The notes under the pieces: model-generated
What the model saw: only the letters and a program-made list of their open reading frames with translations
The model's database searches: none
What the model was told of the DNA's origin: nothing
Program-made: the position numbers and the translations under genes
Assembly (NCBI GenBank): GCA_963747835.1
Contig: CAVVGO010000005.1
Span: 620,001-684,000, forward strand
Length of the DNA: 64,000 bases
Reading direction: 5' to 3'
Origin: JAJPKK01 sp963747835
Lineage (GTDB): Bacteria; Pseudomonadota; Alphaproteobacteria; Rhizobiales; Xanthobacteraceae
Shown: positions 1 to 9,140 of the stretch, one piece after another
Numbering within the stretch: position 1 is the first letter of the stretch
Layout: the number at the start of each line of letters is the position of its first letter

Positions 1-816
1 GGCAGGCCATCGGTCCTCGACCTCATTCTGCCTGCCCGGATTCCGACCTTGCGTGATCTCGCGCGGCGGCGATTCCGGAAGCGGTGGATCGCCCTCATGG
101 ACGAGATCATCGAGGCGCGGCTGCAAGCACCGCCAAGCGAGAAACCGCGGGATCTGTTCGATCTGCTGCTTGCCGCGCGCGACCCGGAGACCGGAGCGGT
201 TTTCACGCGGGCTCAATTGCGCGATCAGGTTGCCACAATGATCGTTGCCGGCCACGAGACCACGGCGCTGACGCTGTTCTGGTCGATGTATCTGCTCGCA
301 TCGGCCCCGGCCGAACAGGAGAGGTTGGCGCAGGAGGTTCGATCAATCGACTTTGAAAACGATCCGCCCGGCGACGTGCTGCCGAAACTCCCTTATACGC
401 GCGCCGTCATAAGCGAGGCGCTGCGGCTTTACCCGCCGGCGTTCGCCATCGCGCGCAGGGCGATCGCGGCGGACCGGGTCGGTCCCGTCGCGGTTTCGGG
501 CGGTGATGTGGTCATGATCTCGCCTTGGGTTCTCCACCGCCATGTTGGGCTGTGGAAGGATCCCGACACGTTCAATCCATCACGTTTTGTCGGCCGGGAC
601 CCGGCGGCACACCGCTTCGCCTACATGCCGTTCGGCGCCGGCCCGCGTGTGTGTGTCGGCGCGCAGTTTGCGTTGACCGAGGCGGGCCTGGTGCTGGCCA
701 TGCTGGTTCACCGCTTCAGCCTCACGCTCGCCGACGATGTCCCGGTCATTCCGAGAGCCGTAGTCACGACCCAGCCCGATCATCCTGCGCCGTTTCGGCT
801 GCGGCCAAGAAACTGA
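1..816 (+). CDS. Cytochrome P450, C-terminal part (5' cut by window edge)
   Basis: The frame is open from base 1, so the N-terminal part lies outside the window; about 271 residues of a family usually near 450 are present. The diagnostic P450 elements appear in order: the I-helix oxygen-binding motif AGHETT near base 250, the K-helix ExxR (EALR) near 415, and the heme-binding loop FGAGPRVCVG near 632-661 with its cysteine ligand. The protein is a heme monooxygenase needing an electron-transfer partner, and none is seen nearby. The substrate cannot be told. An internal TTG at 49 could be mistaken for the start, but the upstream frame continues with plausible coding sequence. The family call is secure. 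Confidence 0.95.
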   Translation, partial: GRPSVLDLILPARIPTLRDLARRRFRKRWIALMDEIIEARLQAPPSEKPRDLFDLLLAARDPETGAVFTRAQLRDQVATMIVAGHETTALTLFWSMYLLASAPAEQERLAQEVRSIDFENDPPGDVLPKLPYTRAVISEALRLYPPAFAIARRAIAADRVGPVAVSGGDVVMISPWVLHRHVGLWKDPDTFNPSRFVGRDPAAHRFAYMPFGAGPRVCVGAQFALTEAGLVLAMLVHRFSLTLADDVPVIPRAVVTTQPDHPAPFRLRPRN

Positions 817-991
817 CGCAAACGGCTATTCGAATTGCTACCGATTGCAGGCCCGATCATCCTCACCCGCGCGTCCGACGATTGATATTCTCCGACGATC
901 AGGTGGAACCCGAGCGGGGGACAGGCGTTTTCCACTCACTAAGTCTTGACGGCAAGAATTCGGACCCCCTTAACAGATATTGGAGGCACAA

Positions 992-1066
992 ATGCCAATT
1001 CTCCTGTGGTTTCTCGGCGTACCGCTGGTGGTGGTCGTGGCACTCATGCTCACGCACGTTATATAA
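992..1066 (+). CDS. 24-residue single-span membrane peptide
   Basis: A short frame MPILLWFLGVPLVVVVALM... (24 residues) starts at ATG 992. A strong Shine-Dalgarno GGAGG lies at 982-986, five bases upstream. The peptide is one hydrophobic span ending THVI. A near-perfect intrinsic terminator begins 30 bases after the stop, so this is a complete monocistronic unit. I recall very short peptides of this kind in Hyphomicrobiales genomes, without a known function. Ribosome site, hydrophobic pattern and terminator together support a real gene. Confidence 0.65.
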   Translation: MPILLWFLGVPLVVVVALMLTHVI

Positions 1067-1095
1067 ATATAATCCTCGCGCGTTATACCTTTCGA

Positions 1096-1124
1096 GACCC
1101 CGCACGTTCGCGGGGTCTTTTTTT
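1096..1124 (+). terminator. Intrinsic terminator after the small membrane peptide
   Basis: An 8-bp perfect GC-rich stem (GACCCCGC at 1096-1103, GCGGGGTC at 1110-1117) with a 6-base loop is followed directly by seven T residues. It is a textbook Rho-independent terminator on the plus strand. Confidence 0.92.
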
Positions 1125-1291
1125 GCGGGTGGCGTTGCTTGTAACAAAAGCCGCGCCGGGCACACGCTATTGTCCGGCACGTTCGACTATCCGCGCGAGG
1201 AACCCGGCGGTACAAAGGCGCGTTGTTCAGTTTGGGTTGCGGGGTTCGCCAACGCAGGTAGTGCGCTCCAAACCAAAATGAGCCGGCCCTT

Positions 1292-2185
1292 ATGCAGGCG
1301 CTGTTCATCGGACAGACTTATATCGACGTCACGTTCCTCACCGATCGGCTGCCGACCGGCGACGAGAAACACGTGGCGTCAGCCTACGCCGTCTCTTTCG
1401 GCGGCAATGCGGTGACGGCAGCGTTCTGCTGCGCGAAGCTTGCGATCGTCCCCGATCTCATGACGTCGCTGGCGGATGACTGGCTCGGCCGCATGTTCTT
1501 GGACATGGCGGCAAAATACGCCATCCCGGTCCACCCGCGAAACGTCGCGACGTCGTCATTGTCGTTCATCATGCCGAACGACGGCAAGCGCGCCATCGTG
1601 CGCTGCCGGGACGACGGCTATCTCAGCGCGTTTCCGCTCCTCGATCTCGCCGGCTGCCGCGCCCTTCATGTCGACGGCCATCAGCCTGATGCCGCCCTGT
1701 ATTATGCAAGGCGCTGCCGAGCCGCCGGAATCCTGACCTCCATTGATGGCGGCGGGCTGCGGTCTAATACGCACGAGCTGCTGGGCTTCATCGATGTGGC
1801 CGTAGTGGCCGAACGGCTGTGCGAGCAGATGCATCTTACGCCTGGCGAGATGCTCGACTACCTGAAGGCGCGGGGCTGTCGCATCGGTGGTGTCACGTCG
1901 GGAGAGCGGGGTTGTCTGTGGTATGACGAGACCGGCACCGTTCGCTCGATCGCGGCGCTCCGGGTGCCGCCGGAACTCATTCTCGATACCAGCGGCGCGG
2001 GCGACGTTTTTCACGGCGCCTATGTGCACTCCTACCTGGAAAATCCCGGCAAGGGCTGGGACAATCATTTTCGTTTCGCCCGGGCCGCCGCGGCATACAA
2101 AATTCAGCGCCTCGGAAACGAGGCGGGCTTGCCGACGCTCGCCGACATCGAGGCGGTCCGTCGAAAATTCGGAGACCCGCTTTAG
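1292..2185 (+). CDS. PfkB-family carbohydrate kinase
   Basis: This 297-residue protein has the ribokinase/PfkB layout. An N-terminal substrate-binding region contains SFGGNAVTAA near residues 34-43. The C-terminal signature DTSGAGDVFHGAY near 229-241 carries the catalytic base Asp and the anion-hole glycines. It should phosphorylate a sugar, nucleoside or sugar acid with ATP; the exact substrate cannot be inferred. It converges with glucokinase, only 10 bases separating the two stop codons, so the pair shares a termination region. Length is normal for the family and ATG 1292 is the natural start. Confidence 0.88.
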   Translation: MQALFIGQTYIDVTFLTDRLPTGDEKHVASAYAVSFGGNAVTAAFCCAKLAIVPDLMTSLADDWLGRMFLDMAAKYAIPVHPRNVATSSLSFIMPNDGKRAIVRCRDDGYLSAFPLLDLAGCRALHVDGHQPDAALYYARRCRAAGILTSIDGGGLRSNTHELLGFIDVAVVAERLCEQMHLTPGEMLDYLKARGCRIGGVTSGERGCLWYDETGTVRSIAALRVPPELILDTSGAGDVFHGAYVHSYLENPGKGWDNHFRFARAAAAYKIQRLGNEAGLPTLADIEAVRRKFGDPL

Positions 2186-2195
2186 CGCTATCGCT

Positions 2196-3173
2196 TCAAG
2201 CCTGATCGGATAGCGCTTCCGATGCAGCCAGCGACTTCAATCCGAGGAACGTGGCCTCGGGATGGACGATCACGTGGGATGGGATCGCCTCGAGATACGC
2301 ACGGAAGCGCCCCTTCTGCTCGAAGCGCTGGCGGAACGCGGAGGCGGCGAGATAATCGAGAATGCGCGGCGCGATCCCGCCGGCAACGTAGACCCCGCCC
2401 CTGGCGCCGTAGGTGAGCGCCACGTTTCCGGCGACCGTCCCTAACATGGCGCAGAACATATCGAGCGCCGCGCGCGATACTGCACAGGTCCCCTGCAGCG
2501 CCGCTTTGGTGATGGCGGCCGCGTCGCGCGGCGGCGCGTCGGTCCCATCGAGCGCCGCGATGGCTCCATAAAGGTTTTCAAGGCCCGGCCCCGAGAGCAC
2601 GCGTTCCGCCGAAACGTGACCGAACTGTTGACGCAGATAATCGAGAACGGCGTCTTCGCGGCGCGAGGTCGCCGCCATGGTCGCATGGCCGCCTTCGCTG
2701 GCGATGACGATGTGGCGCGCACCATCCGCAACCAGGCCGGCGACGCCGAGACCCGAGCCCGGACCCAGCACCGCCATCGGGTAGCCGGGGACCGCTTGTC
2801 CGCCGCCTAGCGAGCGCAAATCCGGTCCCGCCAGATGCGGCAAGGATCGTGCTGTCGCCTCGAAATCGTTGATGATGCGAACGGTTTTGAAACCCAAACG
2901 GTCGCCCAATTCTCGCCCGTCGATCGTCCAGGGACAGTTGGTAAAGCTGGCACGCTCGTCCTCCACCGGTCCCGCAACGGCAAGCAGGGCGCCGGAAATC
3001 TCGGCGCCGCGAAATTGCGCTTGCAGCAAATCGTAGACGGCGTCGTGAAACTGGGGATACCGCGCGACCTCGATCCAGGTGACAGGCCCGACCAAGCCGT
3101 TTGCCAGCATCGCAAATCTGGCATTGGTCGCCCCGATATCGCCCAACAATACGATTTTAGCGGAAATTTTCAT
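2196..3173 (-). CDS. glk: Glucokinase (proteobacterial Glk family)
   Basis: A 325-residue cytosolic glucokinase converting glucose to glucose-6-phosphate with ATP, feeding the Entner-Doudoroff and pentose-phosphate routes. The N-terminal phosphate-binding motif LLGDIGATNARFA is at residues 9-21. A second ATP-contacting segment, GPGSGLGVAGL, lies mid-protein, a glucose-binding EGGH follows, and YVAGGIAP near residue 268 is the adenosine loop. This pattern is the proteobacterial Glk family rather than ROK kinases. It is transcribed alone and converges on the PfkB kinase. Confidence 0.92.
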   Translation of the reverse strand: MKISAKIVLLGDIGATNARFAMLANGLVGPVTWIEVARYPQFHDAVYDLLQAQFRGAEISGALLAVAGPVEDERASFTNCPWTIDGRELGDRLGFKTVRIINDFEATARSLPHLAGPDLRSLGGGQAVPGYPMAVLGPGSGLGVAGLVADGARHIVIASEGGHATMAATSRREDAVLDYLRQQFGHVSAERVLSGPGLENLYGAIAALDGTDAPPRDAAAITKAALQGTCAVSRAALDMFCAMLGTVAGNVALTYGARGGVYVAGGIAPRILDYLAASAFRQRFEQKGRFRAYLEAIPSHVIVHPEATFLGLKSLAASEALSDQA

Positions 3174-3467
3174 CGATCGCTTTCGGTGTCACGGCATTGA
3201 AACATGGCGGAATTCGCCTTATCGGGCCGTGGCTTGGCCCGGCTCGGCATCATCAACCACACAGGCGCGGCTTGGAGCAACAGAGCAAAATCCTGCACGC
3301 CGAAGCTGACACGCCCCGCACCCGGGACAATGGAACCAAACCCGTCTAAGATTATTCTAACGGAGCTGGACCCGTCTCGGTTCGTCTTTGCGTCACTAAT
3401 CCCGTTTAATCGTTTTGATGCGAGCGGTGTTGCGGTTTTCGTCATCGTCTTTTTATGGAGACGACCG

Positions 3468-4190
3468 GTGTCCCGTGTCAGTCGGCGCAAACTTTTGACC
3501 ACGACCGCGTTGGTGCTGCTGTTCGCCCCGGTGGCGACCCGCGGTGCTACGATAAAAGGCGATCTTCCGTTCATTCCGGGCTACGCCAATCCCCCTCCTG
3601 CCGCGGAACCCGGCGGTTGGCATTATTTCACCGCGGAGGAAGGGGCTGCCGTCGAAGCCCTGGTCGATCGGCTCATTCCGCCCGATCCGGAAACCCCTGG
3701 CGGAAAAGACGTCGGGTGCGCCGTCTTCATTGATCGTCAACTCGCCGGGCCCTACGGCAACTTTGATGGCCTCTACGTGAGCGGGCCGTTTCACGATGGC
3801 ACCCGCGAGCAGGGCCCGCAATCGCCGGTGACGCCGGCGCAGCATTATCGGCAGGCACTGTCGGGCCTCGACAGGCATTGTCGCTCGGCGTTTGGCGGGG
3901 CCTCGTTCGCGCAGCTTCCCGATGCGCGTAAGGACGAGATCATTACCGGACTTGAAGACGGTTCGCTCAAGATCGAAGGCACCCAGGGCTTCTTCGATCT
4001 TCTTCTCAAGGACACGCAGCAGGGTTTCCTCGCCGATCCGATCTATGGCGGCAACAAAAACATGGCGGCGTGGAAGATGATCGGGTTCCCGGGGGCGCGC
4101 TACGATTACCGGGAGTGGGTCGATCGGCACAACGAGCGCTACCCGCTGCCGCCGGTTGGAATCACCCAGCACCCGAACTGGACGAAATAA
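3468..4190 (+). CDS. Gluconate 2-dehydrogenase subunit 3 family protein, TAT-exported
   Basis: The small subunit of a three-component membrane-bound dehydrogenase. I place the start at GTG 3468 because GGAG lies at 3457-3460, and because it exposes a twin-arginine signal (SRRKLLTTTAL) followed by a hydrophobic stretch and a likely cleavage after ATRGA. Earlier in-frame starts would bury that signal. The mature part carries the subunit-3 pattern: EGAAVEALVDRLIPPD near residue 60, a DGLYVSGPF segment, and a C-terminal GFPGARYDYREWVD. This subunit helps export the folded flavoprotein. It is first in an operon with the GMC subunit and cytochrome c. Confidence 0.88.
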   Translation: MSRVSRRKLLTTTALVLLFAPVATRGATIKGDLPFIPGYANPPPAAEPGGWHYFTAEEGAAVEALVDRLIPPDPETPGGKDVGCAVFIDRQLAGPYGNFDGLYVSGPFHDGTREQGPQSPVTPAQHYRQALSGLDRHCRSAFGGASFAQLPDARKDEIITGLEDGSLKIEGTQGFFDLLLKDTQQGFLADPIYGGNKNMAAWKMIGFPGARYDYREWVDRHNERYPLPPVGITQHPNWTK

Positions 4191-4239
4191 CCTCCGCCGA
4201 ACGCCGGAGGCTTTGGCGCTCGTCGGGACAGGAGGCGGC

Positions 4240-6018
4240 ATGGCAAGAAAATTACCGCCGAAGGATGTGGTGATCGTCGGCTTGGGCTGGACCGGCTCTA
4301 TCCTGGCCCACGAGCTGGCAGAGGAGGGCCTCGATATCGTCGCCATCGAGCGTGGCCCGTGGCGGGATACTGCGTCGGATTTTTCACCCGCCTATTCGCC
4401 CGACGAACTGCGCTACCGCTTGCGTCATGAATTGTTCCTGCGCCCGGCGCAGACCTCCCTGACGTTTCGCAATAAGTCCGATCAGATGGCGCTTCCGGTG
4501 CGGTCGTGGGGCGCCTTCATGCTCGGTAACGGCGTCGGTGGAGGCGGCCTCCACTGGAATGGAGAAATCTGGCGCTTCCTGCCGAGCGATTTCGTGCTCC
4601 AGTCGCATCTCACCCAGCGGTACGGCGCCAAGTTCCTGCCCGAGGACATGACGATCCAGGACTGGGGCATCACCTACGAGGATCTCGAACCGCATTACGA
4701 CCGGTTCGAATATTTGTGCGGGGCGTCGGGAACCGCCGGGAATGTCAAAGGCGCCATACAGGAGGGCGGCAATCCGTTCGAGGGCGCGCGGTCGCGCGCC
4801 TATCCGACGCCGGCGCAAAAGCAACCCTTCAGCCACACGCTATTCGCCAAAGCCGCGCGGGAGATGGGCTACAAGCCGTTCCCGCAACCGTCAGGCAACC
4901 TTTCGCAGGCCTATACCAATCCGCTCGGGGTGAAGCTTGGCCCCTGCACTTATTGCGGCTTTTGCGAATGGTTCGGCTGCGCCAACTACTCGAAGGCAAG
5001 CCCGCAGACCACGATCCTTCCGGTGCTGGTGCGCAAGCCGAACTTCGAGGCGCGCACCGAGTGCGAGGTGACGCGCATCAATCTCGACAAGTCCGGGCAT
5101 CGCGCCACCGGCGTCACCTACGTGGACAGTTCCGGCGACGAGTGGGAGCAGCCGGCGGAGCTCGTTTTGCTGTGCGCATTCCAACTTTTCAACGTCCAGC
5201 TTCTGCTGCTGTCGGGCATCGGCAAACCTTACGACGTGAACACCGGTGAAGGGCAGATCGGCCGCAATTACTCCCATCAGACCGTTTCGAGCGCGATCGG
5301 CTTCTTCGACAAGGATAAGTTCATTTTCAACCCGTTCATCGCGTCAGGCTCGATCGGGATGTGCGTTGACGAGTTCAACGGCGACAACTTCGACCATGGC
5401 CCCTTGGGATTCGTCGGCGGCGGCTATTTGGGCCAGGTCCAGTCCAACGGCCGCCCGATCGAAACGTCTCCGCTGCCGCCGGGCACGCCGGCGTGGGGTG
5501 CCAAATGGAAGCAGGCGCTGCGCGATAATTATCTCAGCACTGTGTCGTCCGGCTCCGGCGTGCACGCCTCCTGTTACAGCTACCGCACCAATTATCTCGA
5601 CCTCGACCCGCTCTACAAGGATCGCTTCGGCCGACCGCTTCTGCGCATGACCATGGATCTGCACGACAACGAGCTCAAGATGAGTGCCTACCTGACCGAT
5701 CGTTATGCCGAGATCATCGAGCGGATGGGCGCCAAACAGGTAGTGAAGCAGCCGCGCAAGGGTCCTTACGACATCACCAAGTACCAGACCTCCCATCTGT
5801 GCGGCGGCGCCATCATGGGGACAAGCCCAAACACCAGCGCGCTCAATCGATATCTGCAGAGCTGGGACGTGCCGAACCTGTTCGTGCAGGGCGCCACCGC
5901 GTTTCCACAGAACGCCGGCTACAATCCGACCGACACGGTGGCGGCGCTGGCCTATTGGTCAGCGGCGGCGATCCGCTCGCAATACCTCAAGAACCCGGGC
6001 CCGCTGGTCCAAACCTGA
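4240..6018 (+). CDS. GMC-family flavoprotein subunit of a membrane-bound sugar/sugar-acid dehydrogenase
   Basis: A 592-residue FAD oxidoreductase. The ADP-binding fold VVIVGLGWTGS starts at residue 9, and a GNGVGGGGLHWNG segment follows near residue 95. A cysteine-rich motif GPCTYCGFCEWFGC near 235-248 is typical of the gluconate/sorbitol dehydrogenase branch. The GMC C-terminal active-site segment NAGYNPTDTVAALAYW is near 560. It should oxidise a polyol, sugar or aldonate and pass electrons to the cytochrome c encoded 17 bases downstream. ATG 4240 is chosen because AGGAGG precedes it at 4230-4235; there is no signal peptide, so export probably rides on the TAT-tagged small subunit. Confidence 0.92.
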   Translation: MARKLPPKDVVIVGLGWTGSILAHELAEEGLDIVAIERGPWRDTASDFSPAYSPDELRYRLRHELFLRPAQTSLTFRNKSDQMALPVRSWGAFMLGNGVGGGGLHWNGEIWRFLPSDFVLQSHLTQRYGAKFLPEDMTIQDWGITYEDLEPHYDRFEYLCGASGTAGNVKGAIQEGGNPFEGARSRAYPTPAQKQPFSHTLFAKAAREMGYKPFPQPSGNLSQAYTNPLGVKLGPCTYCGFCEWFGCANYSKASPQTTILPVLVRKPNFEARTECEVTRINLDKSGHRATGVTYVDSSGDEWEQPAELVLLCAFQLFNVQLLLLSGIGKPYDVNTGEGQIGRNYSHQTVSSAIGFFDKDKFIFNPFIASGSIGMCVDEFNGDNFDHGPLGFVGGGYLGQVQSNGRPIETSPLPPGTPAWGAKWKQALRDNYLSTVSSGSGVHASCYSYRTNYLDLDPLYKDRFGRPLLRMTMDLHDNELKMSAYLTDRYAEIIERMGAKQVVKQPRKGPYDITKYQTSHLCGGAIMGTSPNTSALNRYLQSWDVPNLFVQGATAFPQNAGYNPTDTVAALAYWSAAAIRSQYLKNPGPLVQT

Positions 6019-6035
6019 TCCGGAGAGGTGCGATC

Positions 6036-7262
6036 ATGAAGACGGCACTCTGGACCCTGGTGATCGGCTTGTCCGCGTGCGCCTCCGCGGGAGCCGTCGA
6101 CCCCCAGGAATTCGGCCAGATCGAACGTGGCCGCTATCTCGCCATCGCGGGCGATTGCGCGGCTTGTCACACCGTCACGGGCAACGACCAGCGTTACGCC
6201 GGCGGGCGCCCGATCGAGACGCCGTTCGGCACCATCGTATCGCCGAACATCACCCCGGACCTTGAGACCGGCATCGGCGCATGGAGCGACGAAGCATTCC
6301 TGAATGCGATGGCGAAGGGTATGCGCGCGGATGGGAATCACCTCTACCCGGCGATGCCGTACACCTACTATACAAAGGTGACGCGCGAGGACGCACTGGC
6401 GATCCGCGCCTACCTCAGGACGATTCCGGCGGTACGCAATGCGGTTCGAGCCAACCAACTCCCGTTCCCGTTCGACGTGCGCACCGGGATGGAGGCGTGG
6501 AATGCGCTGTATTTCTCGCCGGGGACGTTCGAACCGGTCGTTGGCAAGAGCCCGGAATGGAACCGGGGCGCGTATCTGGCCGAAGGCCTGATGCATTGCG
6601 GGTTGTGCCACACCCCCAAGACCACGCTCGGCGGCGACGAGACCAAACGCAAACTGCAGGGTTACGTTCTGCAGGGCTGGTTCGCGCCCAACATCACTAA
6701 CGACGATCACGTCGGCCTCGGGAGCTGGTCGATCGAGGACATCGTCGCCTATCTGAAAACCGGACACAATCGTACTGCGGCGGCGGCCGGCCCCATGGCC
6801 GAGGAAGTCGCCCGATCGAGCTCCAAGCTGACCGAGGCCGATCTTCGCGCGGTCGCAGTCTATTTGAAGGATCAGCCGGGCCAGACCCGCGAGATGCCGC
6901 CCGCGCCGGGCGAGGTCGCCATGAGCATCGGGGCTGCCATCTACGCGGACGTATGCTCCGCCTGTCATACTCCGAAAGGAACCGGTATTGACGGTTTGTT
7001 TCCCGCGCTCGCCGGCTCGCCCTCGGTCCAGTCGGTCGAACCGACGTCGCTCATCCGCGTCGTGCTGCGCGGCACCCGGAGCGTGGCAACCGATGGGGAG
7101 CCGACCGGGCCTGCCATGCCGGCATTCGGCTGGCTGATGACCGACGACCAGGTTGCGGCCGTCACCACCTACATTCGTCACGCATGGGGCAACGCGGCGG
7201 CGTCAGTGACCGCCGACGAAGTCAGCCGCGCGCGCCGGGCGCTGGCGGCGCGCGGCGATTGA
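6036..7262 (+). CDS. Triheme cytochrome c subunit of the dehydrogenase
   Basis: A 408-residue exported cytochrome with three heme c sites: CAACH near residue 42, CGLCH near 188 and CSACH near 308. Each precedes a mono-heme cytochrome c domain, the usual layout of gluconate 2-dehydrogenase or alcohol-dehydrogenase acceptor subunits. The N-terminus MKTALWTLVIGLSACASAGA is a signal peptide. ATG 6036 follows GGAGAGG at 6022-6028 and lies 17 bases after the flavoprotein stop. It takes electrons from the FAD subunit and passes them to quinone, so this operon forms a periplasm-facing oxidation system. Confidence 0.92.
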   Translation: MKTALWTLVIGLSACASAGAVDPQEFGQIERGRYLAIAGDCAACHTVTGNDQRYAGGRPIETPFGTIVSPNITPDLETGIGAWSDEAFLNAMAKGMRADGNHLYPAMPYTYYTKVTREDALAIRAYLRTIPAVRNAVRANQLPFPFDVRTGMEAWNALYFSPGTFEPVVGKSPEWNRGAYLAEGLMHCGLCHTPKTTLGGDETKRKLQGYVLQGWFAPNITNDDHVGLGSWSIEDIVAYLKTGHNRTAAAAGPMAEEVARSSSKLTEADLRAVAVYLKDQPGQTREMPPAPGEVAMSIGAAIYADVCSACHTPKGTGIDGLFPALAGSPSVQSVEPTSLIRVVLRGTRSVATDGEPTGPAMPAFGWLMTDDQVAAVTTYIRHAWGNAAASVTADEVSRARRALAARGD

Positions 7263-7332
7263 CCGAGGCCCTGGACGCCGGCCGTCGAACGCGATGTTTG
7301 TAATCCATCGGTTACTATCGTAACGTCGCGGA

Positions 7333-7614
7333 ATGCTGAAAATATCCGCTGCATCGTGCCCGGTTTTTTTCTTTGCTTTGATCGCCTCGGGAATGCCAAG
7401 CGCTTCGGCATCGGAGTGCTATCCCCATTGCGACTATACCCATTATTATGGGCCTTCCGACTTCACCTATATCCGTCCGGGTCTGTACGGTTACTCGCTC
7501 TGCGGGCCGCGCGGGTACTGCGCGCCGTATCAGGTGCTGTCCGATTCCGGAATTCGACGAGGTCGGATTACGGTGCGGTTTCCGAAGACAACGTCAACCC
7601 GTCCGCAGCCCTGA
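7333..7614 (+). CDS. Small secreted protein of unknown function
   Basis: A 93-residue protein with a clear Sec signal peptide (hydrophobic SCPVFFFALIASGMP, cleavage likely after SASA). The mature part is short, tyrosine- and cysteine-rich (CYPHCDYTHYYGP, CGPRGYCAPY) with four Cys that could form two disulfides in the periplasm. I do not recognise the family. It follows the dehydrogenase operon by 70 bases, but no functional link is shown. Confidence 0.6.
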   Translation: MLKISAASCPVFFFALIASGMPSASASECYPHCDYTHYYGPSDFTYIRPGLYGYSLCGPRGYCAPYQVLSDSGIRRGRITVRFPKTTSTRPQP

Positions 7615-7783
7615 CGGACGATCGCCTTTGGACCATGCCGGCCGTCACCACACGATGACTGCGGGAATGCTCGCATCGAAGCCCGCGCGGTGATAAATTG
7701 AATGGGTTCTGACCTGGATGCGGTCAGGGAAACCAACGAACCTTTGCAGCGCTTACCGTGAGCGCGGGTCGATCGGTGGACGC

Positions 7784-7984
7784 ATGGTCTACTTGTTGGT
7801 CATGGTGGTTCTCGGCGGCGGCAATGGCCCGATTAATCAGCCGTTGCGCATCGGAAGCTTTCACACCCTGGAGAGCTGCGAAGCCGGCGCCAACGAAGCC
7901 AAGGCCATCGGTCTCGACCGTGGGACGTTCGGCTTCGTTTGCGTGCGGGCCAACGACCTGCCGCCGGCCCGTCCGGGGAGGTAG
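7784..7984 (+). CDS. Small hypothetical protein, 66 residues
   Basis: A short frame starting MVYLLVMVVLGGGNG with a hydrophobic N-terminus, followed by SFHTLESCEAGANEAK and a second Cys in FGFVCVRA. The two Cys residues and the helix between them resemble many small exported rhizobial proteins. ATG 7784 is preferred because a GGTGG lies about 7 bases upstream and the hydrophobic segment then sits at the N-terminus. Function unknown. Confidence 0.5.
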   Translation: MVYLLVMVVLGGGNGPINQPLRIGSFHTLESCEAGANEAKAIGLDRGTFGFVCVRANDLPPARPGR

Positions 7985-8292
7985 AGGACGCGGCGTCGTC
8001 AGCTGCGAACCTTCACTTGGAGATCGAACGCCTTGTCGATCTGATTATCGATCGGCGTTCTCTCCGGAGTATGACAATACCACACCAACCTCGATGGTCT
8101 CCACGCGCACCGACCGACGCCGAGCCGCAGCGCTGACCGCGACTGATAATGTCGCAGTTCCGCGGCGCTTGCCGCCCACTATCCGGAGCGCGATCCGCGC
8201 CTTATGCTTGCCAAATAGGGGTTGCAACCTGGCTGGTGCGCGTACCCATATCCGAGCGGTTTGCACCGCCGGATGAGGAACGGAATAGCGGT
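7985..8292. other. Intergenic stretch without a convincing gene
   Basis: About 300 bases between the small hypothetical gene and the TauE-like exporter. Short open frames on both strands are Arg-rich and lack ribosome sites. I see no terminator hairpin or clear promoter motif. Confidence 0.5.
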
Positions 8293-9135
8293 ATGCCTTG
8301 GCTGCCGATCGATCCTCAATTCGCCGTCGCCGGCTTTCTGGTCGGCGCGCTGGTCGGTGTGACCGGCGTCGGTGGCGGATCGCTGATGACGCCCATTCTG
8401 ATCGTGTTGTTCGGCGTCTCGCCGGCCACCGCCGTGGGCACGGATCTTCTGTTTGCGGCGGCCACCAAGAGCGTCGGCAGCCTCGTGCATGGCTTCAACC
8501 GGACCATCGAGTGGCGCATCGTGCGGCGGCTCGCGACCGGCAGCATACCGGCGACGGTGATCGCTCTCGCGGTCCTGTCCTGGCTGAACATGAGCGCGGG
8601 CGGCGCCCACCGCGTCATCACGGCTATACTTGCCGCGGCGCTGCTGCTGACGGCCGGCGTCCTGATCGCCCGCAACCGGATTTCGGCGTTGTACGCCGAG
8701 CGCCTCGGCAAGTTCGATGACCGCTCGATTGCGGCACTGACCGTCGCCACCGGCGCGGCGCTGGGATTCCTGGTGACTTTCTCGTCGGTCGGCGCCGGCG
8801 CAATCGGCGTCGCCGCCCTCGTGCTGCTTTACCCTCGCGTTTCGACGGTGCGGATCGTCGGTTCCGACATCGCGCATGCGGTGCCGCTGACGCTCGTTGC
8901 CGGACTTGGCCACGGCGCCATGGGTTCGATCGATCTGCACACGCTGCTGTCGCTGCTGGTGGGGTCTTTCCCTGGGATATTCGTCGGCAGCTCGATCGCC
9001 TCACGGGTTCCGGATCTGCTCCTGCGGTATGTCCTTGCAGCGGTGCTCGTCGTCGTCGGGGCAAGGCTGGCGCTCGATATTGCGGAGCATCCGCGCCCGA
9101 CGGAGTCCGCGGCTGGAATGACAAACGCTCCGTGA
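8293..9135 (+). CDS. TauE/SafE-family sulfite exporter-like permease
   Basis: A 280-residue integral membrane protein with about eight hydrophobic segments in two repeats. The first repeat carries the family glycine-rich motif GVTGVGGGSLMTPIL near residue 20, and the second a matching FSSVGAGAIGVAAL near 165. These proteins export sulfite, sulfoacetate or other organic anions across the inner membrane. ATG 8293 places the first span at the N-terminus; longer alternatives add an Arg-rich soluble tail. Its stop overlaps the region where the downstream transglycosylase starts, so the two are probably co-transcribed. Confidence 0.85.
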   Translation: MPWLPIDPQFAVAGFLVGALVGVTGVGGGSLMTPILIVLFGVSPATAVGTDLLFAAATKSVGSLVHGFNRTIEWRIVRRLATGSIPATVIALAVLSWLNMSAGGAHRVITAILAAALLLTAGVLIARNRISALYAERLGKFDDRSIAALTVATGAALGFLVTFSSVGAGAIGVAALVLLYPRVSTVRIVGSDIAHAVPLTLVAGLGHGAMGSIDLHTLLSLLVGSFPGIFVGSSIASRVPDLLLRYVLAAVLVVVGARLALDIAEHPRPTESAAGMTNAP

Positions 9136-9140
9136 GTAGG

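Noticed and set aside
3204..3467. An 88-codon N-terminal extension of the dehydrogenase small subunit.
   Set aside because: It would place the twin-arginine signal in the middle of the protein; GTG 3468 has a proper ribosome site.
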